Positions 41,161 through 48,850 of a stretch of 64,000 nucleotides of DNA are shown in pieces; position 1 is the stretch's first letter, and each line of letters opens with the position of its first letter. The stretch is from Actinophytocola sp036378875 (GTDB lineage Bacteria; Actinomycetota; Actinomycetes; Mycobacteriales; Pseudonocardiaceae). The stretch is taken from positions 1-64,000 of the forward strand of contig NZ_DASUVO010000168.1 in NCBI RefSeq assembly GCF_036378875.1, read 5' to 3'. A program made the position numbers and the translations under genes. The notes beneath the pieces are model-generated. The model ran no database searches and was not told the DNA's origin. It worked only from the letters and a program-made list of their open reading frames with translations.

Positions 41161-43659
41161 ATGTCGAGAACACTCGTAGTTGCTGGTAACGGTCCTGTCG
41201 GGCACCGGCTCGTGGAAGCCCTGCGGGACAAGGACGTCATCGGCGAGTGGCGAATCGAGGTGTTCGCCGAGGAGTCCCGTCCCGCTTACGACCGGGTGGC
41301 GCTCACGTCCTACGTGGACACGTGGGATCCCATGGCACTGCAGCTCGACGGCGCCACCTACGAGGGCGATGACCTGGTCACCCTGCACCTGGGTGACCCG
41401 GTCGTCGCGATCGACCGCACCGCGCGGAAGGTGCACACGGGCAGCGGGTCCACAGTGGAGTACGACGCGCTCGTGCTCGCCACCGGCTCGTACCCGTTCG
41501 TGCCACCGGTGCCCGGCCACGACCTGCCTGGCTGCCATGTGTACCGGACCATCGAGGATCTGGACGCGATCCGGGCCGACGCCGAGAAGGCGGTGCGTGG
41601 TCGCCGCTCGGCGCTCGTGGTCGGCGGCGGGCTGCTCGGGCTGGAGGCCGCGAAGGCGTTGCGGGACATGGGACTCTCGCCGCACGTCGTCGAGCTGGCG
41701 CCGCGGCTCATGCCGCTGCAGGTCGACGACGGTGGCGGCGGGCTGCTGCGCCAGCTGATCGAGAAGCTGGACGTGACCGTGCATCCCGGCACCGGCACGC
41801 AGTCCATCGAGTCCGACCGCGGCCGGCTGCTCGCGAAGCTCGGCAACGGCACCGAGCTGGACGTCGACCTCGTGGTGTTCTCGGCCGGTGTCCGGCCCCG
41901 CGACCAGCTGGCACGCGAGTCCGGGCTGGCGGTCGGGGAGCGCGGCGGCATCGCCGTCGGCCCGGACTGCCTCACGAGCGACCCGGACATCTACGCGATC
42001 GGCGAGTGCGCCTGCGTGAACGGCATGGTGTACGGGCTGGTCGCGCCGGGCAACGCGATGGCCGAGGTGGTCGCCGACCGGCTCCTCGGTGGACAGTCGA
42101 CGTTCGAGAGCGGTGACCTGTCGACCAAGCTCAAGCTGCTCGGCGTGGACGTGGCGAGCTTCGGCGACGCGCACGCGAAGACCGAGGGCGCACTCGAGGT
42201 CGTGTTCAACGACGCGGTCGCCGGCACCTACAAGAAGCTCGTGGTGTCCGACGACGCGAAGACGCTGCTCGGCGGTGTCCTCGTCGGCGACGCGGCCCAG
42301 TACCCGCTGCTGCGCCCGCTCGTCGGCCGGGACCTCCCTGGCGACCCGGCCGCCATGATCGCTCCGAGCGGTGGCGTCGCGGTCGGTGTCGGCGCGCTGC
42401 CGGACGAGGCGCAGGTCTGCTCATGCAACGCGGTCACGAAGGGCGCGATCAACGGCGCGATCACCGAGGGCTGCACCGACGTGGCGTCGCTCAAGACGTG
42501 CACCAAGGCGGGCACGACGTGCGGCTCGTGCATCCCGATGCTCAAGCAGCTGCTGTCGGCGGCCGGCGTCGAGCAGTCGAACGCGCTCTGTGAGCACTTC
42601 CCGCAGAAGCGCTCCGACCTGTTCGAGATCGTGCGCTCGACCGGGATCCACACGTTCAGCGAGCTGATCAGCCGGTACGGCACCGGCCGGGGCTGTGACA
42701 TCTGCAAGCCCGCGGTCGCGTCGATGCTGGCTTCGCTGGGTAACGGGCACATCCTCGAGGGTGAGCAGGCCACCCTGCAGGACACCAACGACCACTTCCT
42801 CGCGAACATGCAGCGCAACGGCACCTACTCGGTGGTGCCGCGCATCCCCGGCGGCGAGATCACCCCGGAGAAGCTGATCGTGATCGGGCGGGTCGCGCAG
42901 GACTTCGGCCTGTACACCAAGATCACCGGCGGGCAGCGGATCGACCTGTTCGGCGCGACCGTCGACCAGCTGCCGCTGATCTGGAAGCGGCTCGTGGACG
43001 CCGGCTTCGAGTCCGGCCACGCCTACGGCAAGGCACTACGCACCGTCAAGTCCTGTGTCGGTGACACCTGGTGCCGGTACGGGGTTCAGGACTCGGTGCG
43101 TCTCGCCATCGAGCTGGAGCTGCGTTACCGTGGGTTGCGAGCGCCGCACAAACTCAAGTCGGCGGTGTCGGGCTGTGCCCGGGAGTGCGCTGAAGCACGC
43201 AGCAAGGACTTCGGGGTCATCGCAACGGAGCATGGCTGGAACCTGTACGTCGGAGGCAACGGCGGGTTCAAACCTCGACATGCGGATCTGTTCGTGTCCG
43301 ACGTGGACACCGAGACACTGTTCCGCGTCATCGACCGGTTCCTGATGTTCTACGTGCGCACCGCCGACCGGTTGCAGCGCACGGCAGCGTGGATCGAGTC
43401 ACTCGACGGCGGCATCGAGCACCTGCGGGAGGTGATCGTGGACGACAAGTTGGGCATCTGTGAGGATCTGGACGCGGCGATGGCCAAGCACGTGGAGTCC
43501 TACTCGGACGAGTGGGCCGGCGTGCTGAACGACCCCGCCAAGCTGGCCCGGTTCCGGTCGTTCGTCAACGCGCCGGGCACCCCGGACCCGACGATCTCGT
43601 TCCGCGAGGAGCGCGGTCAGCCGGTTCCGCTCGGCATGCCGGTGGCGGTGAGCCGGTGA
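41161..43659 (+). CDS. nirB: NADH-dependent assimilatory nitrite reductase large subunit
   Basis: An 832-residue enzyme reducing nitrite to ammonium. Order: FAD/NAD part (GGGLLGLEAAKAL, IYAIGECACVNG), BFD-type [2Fe-2S] domain (CSCNAVTKG and later TTCGSCIP), then two nitrite/sulfite reductase halves. The [4Fe-4S]-siroheme ligands are C-x5-C in SCVGDTWCRYG and C-x3-C in SGCARECAEA, followed by the standard LYVGGNGG. ATG 41161. Overlapped at its end by nirD (GTG 43656). Confidence 0.96.
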   Translation: MSRTLVVAGNGPVGHRLVEALRDKDVIGEWRIEVFAEESRPAYDRVALTSYVDTWDPMALQLDGATYEGDDLVTLHLGDPVVAIDRTARKVHTGSGSTVEYDALVLATGSYPFVPPVPGHDLPGCHVYRTIEDLDAIRADAEKAVRGRRSALVVGGGLLGLEAAKALRDMGLSPHVVELAPRLMPLQVDDGGGGLLRQLIEKLDVTVHPGTGTQSIESDRGRLLAKLGNGTELDVDLVVFSAGVRPRDQLARESGLAVGERGGIAVGPDCLTSDPDIYAIGECACVNGMVYGLVAPGNAMAEVVADRLLGGQSTFESGDLSTKLKLLGVDVASFGDAHAKTEGALEVVFNDAVAGTYKKLVVSDDAKTLLGGVLVGDAAQYPLLRPLVGRDLPGDPAAMIAPSGGVAVGVGALPDEAQVCSCNAVTKGAINGAITEGCTDVASLKTCTKAGTTCGSCIPMLKQLLSAAGVEQSNALCEHFPQKRSDLFEIVRSTGIHTFSELISRYGTGRGCDICKPAVASMLASLGNGHILEGEQATLQDTNDHFLANMQRNGTYSVVPRIPGGEITPEKLIVIGRVAQDFGLYTKITGGQRIDLFGATVDQLPLIWKRLVDAGFESGHAYGKALRTVKSCVGDTWCRYGVQDSVRLAIELELRYRGLRAPHKLKSAVSGCARECAEARSKDFGVIATEHGWNLYVGGNGGFKPRHADLFVSDVDTETLFRVIDRFLMFYVRTADRLQRTAAWIESLDGGIEHLREVIVDDKLGICEDLDAAMAKHVESYSDEWAGVLNDPAKLARFRSFVNAPGTPDPTISFREERGQPVPLGMPVAVSR

Positions 43660-43994
43660 CCGCGCTGGAAGTCTGGACGCCCGTGTGCACGGTCGCCGAC
43701 CTCATCCCCAACCGGGGCGCCGCGGCGCTGCTGGATGGCGACGAGCAGGTGGCGATCTTCCGCACGTCGGAGGACGAGATCCACGCCATCTCGAACGTCG
43801 ACCCGTTCAGCGGGGCGGCGGTGCTGTCCCGGGGCATCGTCGGTGACCTCGGCGGCGTGCCGGTGGTGGCGTCCCCCATGCACAAACAGCACTTCGACCT
43901 GCTCACCGGAGCGTGCGTCGACGACCCGACCGTCACGGTGACCGTGTACCCGGTGCGGGTCGAGGACGGCACGATCCTGGTCGGCCGGCCGTGA
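43656..43994 (+). CDS. nirD: nitrite reductase small subunit
   Basis: A 112-residue Rieske-fold protein. It aligns in layout with NirD (VCTVADLIPNRGAAALLDGD, SPMHKQHFDLLTGACVDDP) but the Rieske Cys-His ligand pairs are absent (NVDPFSGA where CPH would be), as is usual for the non-metal NirD. It partners NirB. GTG 43656 and the next GTG 43991 both form 4-nt overlaps. Confidence 0.93.
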   Translation: MTALEVWTPVCTVADLIPNRGAAALLDGDEQVAIFRTSEDEIHAISNVDPFSGAAVLSRGIVGDLGGVPVVASPMHKQHFDLLTGACVDDPTVTVTVYPVRVEDGTILVGRP

Positions 43995-45121
43995 CAGCCC
44001 CGAGTACCGAGCCGCTGGCCGGCTACACGGTGGGCGTGACCGCGGCCCGGCGCGCGGACGAGCTCGGCGCGCTGCTGGAGCGGCGCGGCGCGTCCGTCCA
44101 GTACGGGCCGGCGATCCGGATCATCCCGCTGACCGACGACACGGTGCTGCTGCGCCAGACCAAGGCGTTGATCGACACCCCCGCCGACGTCGTGGTCGCC
44201 ACGACCGGCATCGGCTTCCGCGGCTGGATCGAGGCCGCCGAGGGCTGGGGACTCGGGGACCACCTGCTGACCGCGCTGAACAAGGCGACCATGCTGACCC
44301 GCGGCCCGAAGGCGAAGGGCGCGGTGCGGGCGGCCGGGCTCGTGGAGGCCTGGTCCCCGGCGTCGGAGGCCAGCGCTGAACTGCTCGAACACCTGCTGGA
44401 GACAGGGGTGACCGGCAAGCGCATCGCCGTGCAGCTGCACGGCGAGCCACTGCTGGACTTCGTCGAGACGCTGCGGGCCGCCGGCGCAGAGGTCGTCGAG
44501 GTGCCGGTGTACCGGTGGACCGGGCCCGCGGACCCGGCGCCGCTGAACCGCCTGCTCGACGCGTTGCTGGCGGGCCAGCTGGACGCGCTGACGTTCACGA
44601 GCGCCCCGGCGGCGGCGTCCGTGTTGCGCACGGCTGAGGCGTCCGGGCGTCTCAACGAGGTGCTGGACGCCCTGCGGTACCAGGTGTTGGTGGTGTGTGT
44701 CGGCCCGATCACGGCCCGTCCGCTCGTGCCGGTCGGGGTGCCGGTGATCCAGCCGGCACGGGCCAGGATCGGCGCGCTGGTGCGAGAGCTGGCGGTGGCG
44801 CTGCCGGCCCGCGCGACCCGCGTGCACGCGAGTGGCCGGACGCTGGAGCTACGCGGCCAGGCGGTACTGGTCGACGACGAGCTGCGCCCGGTGCCACCGG
44901 CCCCGATGGCCGTCCTGCGGGCGTTGGCCACGGACCCGGGCCGGGTGCTGTCCCGCCGGGTGCTGGCGGGTGTGCTGCGGAAACACTCCGGCCGAGAGGA
45001 CACAGTGGACGTTCATGCGGTGGAGACCGCGGTGGGCCGCCTTCGCGCGGCGCTGGGGGTGCCCGGCCTGGTGACCACGGTCGTGAAGCGCGGCTACTGC
45101 CTGACGGTGGACGAATCGTGA
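43991..45121 (+). CDS. hemD: uroporphyrinogen-III synthase fused to a winged-helix DNA-binding domain
   Basis: A 376-residue two-domain protein. Residues about 10-265 are a HemD-type synthase (GYTVGVTAARRADELGALLE, FTSAPAAASVLRTAE, VCVGPITARPL), which closes the tetrapyrrole ring. Residues about 285-376 form an OmpR-type winged helix (PPAPMAVLRALATDPGRVLS, DTVDVHAVETAVGRLRAAL, VVKRGYCL). This fusion is known in actinobacteria near nirBD. It may join siroheme precursor supply to control of the operon, since NirB needs siroheme. GTG 43991 overlaps nirD. Confidence 0.9.
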   Translation: MTAPSTEPLAGYTVGVTAARRADELGALLERRGASVQYGPAIRIIPLTDDTVLLRQTKALIDTPADVVVATTGIGFRGWIEAAEGWGLGDHLLTALNKATMLTRGPKAKGAVRAAGLVEAWSPASEASAELLEHLLETGVTGKRIAVQLHGEPLLDFVETLRAAGAEVVEVPVYRWTGPADPAPLNRLLDALLAGQLDALTFTSAPAAASVLRTAEASGRLNEVLDALRYQVLVVCVGPITARPLVPVGVPVIQPARARIGALVRELAVALPARATRVHASGRTLELRGQAVLVDDELRPVPPAPMAVLRALATDPGRVLSRRVLAGVLRKHSGREDTVDVHAVETAVGRLRAALGVPGLVTTVVKRGYCLTVDES

Positions 45122-45780
45122 AGCCTGCCCTCGTCCTCGTCGCGCACGGCACACGTGACCCCGCCGGCGCCGACACCGTCGAAGCGCTCGCCGACCTGGT
45201 GCGGGAGTGGGTGCCCGACGTCCGGGTCGCCTACGCCGACGTGCACCAACCCGACGTGACGACCGTGCTCCGCGAGTGTGACGGGCCCGCCGTCGTGGTG
45301 CCCGCCTTCCTCGCCGCCGGCTACCACGTCCAGATCGACATCCCTGAGCAGATCCGGGCCGCCGGCACGCCGGCCGTGCTCACCCCACACCTCGGCGCCG
45401 ACCTCGTCCCGGTCGCCCGCCAACGCCTGCTCGAAGCCGGCTGGCGCCCCGGCCAGCCGGTCGTGCTCGCCGCCTCGGGGTCGAGCGACCCGCACGCACG
45501 CGAGGAGGTCCGCGCCGCGGCCCGCCGACTCGGCACCGACCGCGTCGGCTTCGTCGCGACCAGCCAACCCGCGCTCGACGACGTGCTCACGAAGGACACC
45601 GCCGTCGCCAGCTGGTTCCTCGCGCCCGGCCTCTTCCACCGGCGTGCCATGGACAGCGGCGCGCGTGTCGTCGCCGCCCCGCTCGGCGTCCACCCCGCCA
45701 TCGCCAGGCTGATCGTCCTCCGCTACACCTCGGTCCGCAGGCAGTGGGGCTTCACCGCACCGTCGCAGATGAGCGCATGA
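45118..45780 (+). CDS. sirohydrochlorin chelatase, CbiX family
   Basis: A 220-residue chelatase with two similar halves: LVLVAHGTRDPAGADTVEAL and, later, VLAASGSSDPHAREEVRAAA. The His of AHGT and FLAAGYHVQIDIP are the expected metal-site residues. It inserts Fe into sirohydrochlorin (siroheme for NirB) or Co. GTG 45118 overlaps the hemD-fusion stop by 4 nt. Last gene of the nitrate operon. No methyltransferase (CysG/CobA) gene is present in the window. Confidence 0.88.
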   Translation: MKPALVLVAHGTRDPAGADTVEALADLVREWVPDVRVAYADVHQPDVTTVLRECDGPAVVVPAFLAAGYHVQIDIPEQIRAAGTPAVLTPHLGADLVPVARQRLLEAGWRPGQPVVLAASGSSDPHAREEVRAAARRLGTDRVGFVATSQPALDDVLTKDTAVASWFLAPGLFHRRAMDSGARVVAAPLGVHPAIARLIVLRYTSVRRQWGFTAPSQMSA

Positions 45781-46074
45781 GGTCTCCCGCGGTGCGATGA
45801 AGGACGGGCCCGCACTGTCCTATTAGGTGCGTCGGTGACGTCGCACGTCTCGATGACGCCGTTCAAGGCATGGCTGTCGTCCCGAAGTTCGGCGTCCCGA
45901 CGTGCGGTCTGACCACGTCGAGGCGTGGCGGCGAGCGGGGGACCCACGCAACGGTTCGTGAACAATGGGTTTCATGGGCTGGTCAGGGACTTGGCCAAAG
46001 GGTGTCTCAACAGCGATGATGTGGGCGGCCGTACCCATCTCGGCCACCCCATCGCTTTCGCACCTACTGGAGTC
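45781..46074. other. intergenic spacer after the nitrate operon
   Basis: Contains a small hairpin near 45823-45846 (GTGCG with CGCAC) and GATGAAGGACG-type sequence. The reading frame upstream of 46075 is open but has no ribosome site, so I treat it as leader. The promoter for the glycerophosphate module probably lies here. Confidence 0.45.
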
Positions 46075-47298
46075 ATGCCTGTGGGCTTGTTCGGCATCCG
46101 CAAAAAGAAGGAGACCGGTGATGTCCGTCGTCTCCTTGACACCCCCAAGGGCCCCCTGCCTGCCGGCTACGAGCCGGGCACGCCTGTCCCCGGGACTGTC
46201 GCCGTCTATTTCGCCGATGACCCGCGGAAGCTGTACCAGCTGAAACAGTGGCTCCCGGTGCTGGAGCGGCTTGATCGTGAGCATCCGGTCACGATCATCA
46301 CCCGGAACCGGAAGACCTACGCGGAGCTGGTGGAGTCGACGCACCTGCACACGGTCTGCGCGCCCGCCTTCCCCGATCTCGTGCAGCTCTACGAGTCCAG
46401 TGACTTCAAGGTCGCCGTGTACGTGAACAACTCCGTGCACAACTTCCACTCGCTCATGCAGCGCCAGATGCTCCACGTGCACGTCAACCACGGGGAGAGC
46501 GACAAGATCTGCATGGTCTCCAACCAGGTCAAGGCGTACGACCGGGTGTTCATCGCCGGTGAGGCCGCGCGCCGGCGGCACCGCGCGGCGCTCATGGAGT
46601 TCGACGAGGCCAAGCTCGTGCCGGTCGGCAGGCCCCAGCTCGACCTTCGGCCCGCCCCCGTCCTGGCGCCCAGTACACAGAGGACGGTCCTCTACGCGCC
46701 GACCTGGGAAGGGGAGAACGCCTCGAACAACTACACGTCCGTCGACGTGTTCGGGCTGGCCATCGTGGAGAAGGCGCTGGCCGTGCCGAACGTTCGGGTC
46801 GTCTACAAGCCGCACCCGAGGGTCGCGGTGAGCCCGTTGCCGGCCATCGCCTCGGCGCACCGGGAGATCGTCCGGCGGCTCTCCCGCGGCGAGGGGCACG
46901 TCGTCCAGGAGCAGGGGGACATCCTCGCCGTGTTCCCCGCGTGTGACCTGATGATCACCGACGTCTCGTCGGTCGGTCTCGACTTCCTCTACCTGCGTCC
47001 GCATCAGCCGATGTTCATCGCAGACCGTTACGCCGACCGGGAGCGCCTGCACACCGACGCCCCGATCAGCCGCTGCGCCGACGTGATCGACACGGTCACG
47101 ATCGAGACGCTCACCGAGACGCTCACCGCCCGCCTCGACCACGACGAGTACCTCCAGGCCCGCGCCGCCGTGCGTGAGCTGTACTTCGGCGACCTCGCAC
47201 CGGGGGAGAGCACGGCCCGTTTTCTCGCCGCGATCAACGACGCGGTGCGTTCCCGGGACGCCCATTTGTCCGTTTCTCCCGTGGAGGTGCCCGCATGA
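46075..47298 (+). CDS. CDP-glycerol glycerophosphotransferase family protein
   Basis: A 407-residue TagF/TagB-type enzyme, cytoplasmic or membrane-associated, that transfers glycerophosphate from CDP-glycerol onto a growing chain. Family marks: HVHVNHGESDKICMVSNQVK, VLYAPTWEGENASNNYTSV, VVYKPHPRV, and DLMITDVSSVGLDFLYL with the late catalytic-region residues. ATG 46075 follows TGGAG; GTG 46081 is an alternative. It overlaps the next gene by 4 nt. Confidence 0.85.
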   Translation: MPVGLFGIRKKKETGDVRRLLDTPKGPLPAGYEPGTPVPGTVAVYFADDPRKLYQLKQWLPVLERLDREHPVTIITRNRKTYAELVESTHLHTVCAPAFPDLVQLYESSDFKVAVYVNNSVHNFHSLMQRQMLHVHVNHGESDKICMVSNQVKAYDRVFIAGEAARRRHRAALMEFDEAKLVPVGRPQLDLRPAPVLAPSTQRTVLYAPTWEGENASNNYTSVDVFGLAIVEKALAVPNVRVVYKPHPRVAVSPLPAIASAHREIVRRLSRGEGHVVQEQGDILAVFPACDLMITDVSSVGLDFLYLRPHQPMFIADRYADRERLHTDAPISRCADVIDTVTIETLTETLTARLDHDEYLQARAAVRELYFGDLAPGESTARFLAAINDAVRSRDAHLSVSPVEVPA

Positions 47299-48002
47299 AC
47301 GTCGTGATCCTGGCCGCTGGGATGGGCACCCGCCTGGGCATGCCCCATCCCAAGCCGCTGACCCCGTTGGCCGACGGCCGCAGCATCATGCGCCAGCAGT
47401 TGGACAACCTCAGCACTGGTCTGACCGACCCCGCCGTGACCATCGTCGTCGGCTTCCACGCCGAGGAGGTCATGCGGCACGCGCCGGAGGCCCGGTTCGT
47501 CTACAACGAGCGCTACGAGCACACGAACACCTCAAAGAGCCTGCTCAAGGCGTTGCGGCTGGTGCCGCCTGGCGGTGTGCTGTGGCTCAACGGCGATGTC
47601 GTGTTCGACCCGAAGCTGCTGGACCGGGTGGCTTCGGCCGTCGCCGAGGACCGCAGCTTCGTGTGTGTCAACACGGAAGCGTGCGGTGAAGAAGAAGTGA
47701 AGTACACCGCGTCCTCCGACGGACTCATCGAAAAGCTGTCAAAATCAGTTGTAGGCGGCTTCGGTGAGGCCGTCGGCATCAACTACATCGCGTCGGCCGA
47801 CAGGGCGACGCTGGTCGAGCACCTGGAGGGCTGCACCGACACCGACTACTTCGAGCGCGGCATCGAGTCCGCGATCGAGACGGCCGGCATGCCGGTGCTG
47901 GCGCTGTCCATCTCCGAGTTCTTCGTCGTGGAGGTGGACTTCGCCGGAGACCTCGAACGTGCCAATGTGGAGGTGGGCAGGACCGTCACCTCGGCCGCCT
48001 GA
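47295..48002 (+). CDS. sugar/alditol-phosphate nucleotidyltransferase
   Basis: A 235-residue NTP-transferase. The nucleotide loop VVILAAGMGTRLG and PKPLTPLADG are at the start, then LLWLNGD-type metal-site sequence (VLWLNGDVVFDP) and SEFFVVEVDFAGDL. Such enzymes make CDP- or other NDP-activated units. Coupled to the glycerophosphotransferase (ATGA at 47295), it may supply its donor, although it is not of the small TagD type. The exact substrate is unknown. Confidence 0.82.
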   Translation: MNVVILAAGMGTRLGMPHPKPLTPLADGRSIMRQQLDNLSTGLTDPAVTIVVGFHAEEVMRHAPEARFVYNERYEHTNTSKSLLKALRLVPPGGVLWLNGDVVFDPKLLDRVASAVAEDRSFVCVNTEACGEEEVKYTASSDGLIEKLSKSVVGGFGEAVGINYIASADRATLVEHLEGCTDTDYFERGIESAIETAGMPVLALSISEFFVVEVDFAGDLERANVEVGRTVTSAA

Positions 48003-48034
48003 GCTGTCGGCAGGCGCGTCGATGACGGCGCGCT

Positions 48035-48817
48035 ATGAACGGCAGAGTGTTTGGCCCAGGACCCGCGCTCCTGGGGCATCGTGGCCTTGGTCGAGGGACC
48101 GTCGCCGGTATCTACGAGAACACGCTCGAGTCGTTTCTCGCCGCTGCCGCGCTCGGCATCGACTGGGTGGAGGTGGACGTCCGGCGCACGTCGGACGACC
48201 GCCTGGTCGTCGCGCACAACCCGGCGAACTCGGACGGGGTGTTCTACGCGGACATCACGGGTACCGAGGCCACCGGTGACGGGGCGCTGGACCTCGCTTC
48301 GCTGTTGGAGGCGCTGCCCACCGGGGTGGGCGTCGACTTCGACGTGAAGACCTCGATGGAGGACGCGGTCCGCGGCCGCGCCGAGACGACCATGGCCAAG
48401 CTGGCCGGCGTCGCACGCCGCGAGGCACGCCGGCGGCCGACGCTGATCAGCTCGTTCGACGCGGGGGCGCTGGACATCGCCAAGGAGTTGGCGCCCGCCG
48501 TGCCCCGAGCGCTGCTGACGTGGGTCGAGTTCCCGATCGGTCAGGCCGTCGCCATGGCCGGGCACCTGGACGTCCAGGTGCTCGCCCCGCACTGGGGGTC
48601 GCTGCGGCCGAACGAACGCGAGCCGGTCGAGCTGCACCGGCCGCTGGAGTACGTGGTCGACACCGTGCACGCGAGCGGCCGGGAGTTCCTGGCCTGGTGC
48701 CCCACGGTGAAGTTCGCCCAGGAGCTGCTCGACGTCGGCGTGGACGCCCTGTGCGTCAACAACGTGCCGAAGGTGCTCAAGGCGTTGAGCAAGGAGCTGG
48801 TGACAGCGGTGATGTGA
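48035..48817 (+). CDS. glycerophosphodiester phosphodiesterase
   Basis: A 260-residue GDPD. The catalytic starts are clear: LLGHRGLGRGT, YENTLESFLAAAALGIDWVE, VDVRRTSDDRLVVAHNP and VGVDFDVKTS. It hydrolyses glycerophosphodiesters to glycerol-3-phosphate and an alcohol. There is no signal peptide, so it acts inside the cell. Following the two polymer-related genes by 32 nt, it may recycle or edit glycerophosphate units. A strong hairpin follows directly. Confidence 0.92.
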   Translation: MNGRVFGPGPALLGHRGLGRGTVAGIYENTLESFLAAAALGIDWVEVDVRRTSDDRLVVAHNPANSDGVFYADITGTEATGDGALDLASLLEALPTGVGVDFDVKTSMEDAVRGRAETTMAKLAGVARREARRRPTLISSFDAGALDIAKELAPAVPRALLTWVEFPIGQAVAMAGHLDVQVLAPHWGSLRPNEREPVELHRPLEYVVDTVHASGREFLAWCPTVKFAQELLDVGVDALCVNNVPKVLKALSKELVTAVM

Positions 48818-48846
48818 GTGGGGGGCGAGGATGCTCGCCCCCCACT
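48817..48846. terminator. strong bidirectional hairpin
   Basis: AGTGGGGGGCGAG, loop GATG, then CTCGCCCCCCACT: a perfect 13-bp stem. It begins on the last base of the phosphodiesterase stop and ends 5 bp before the stop of the convergent S8 protease gene. Confidence 0.88.
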
Positions 48847-48850
48847 GCTG

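Noticed and set aside
45925..46074. 50-codon N-terminal extension of the glycerophosphotransferase
   Set aside because: No ribosome site and not family-like; the start at 46075 follows TGGAG.
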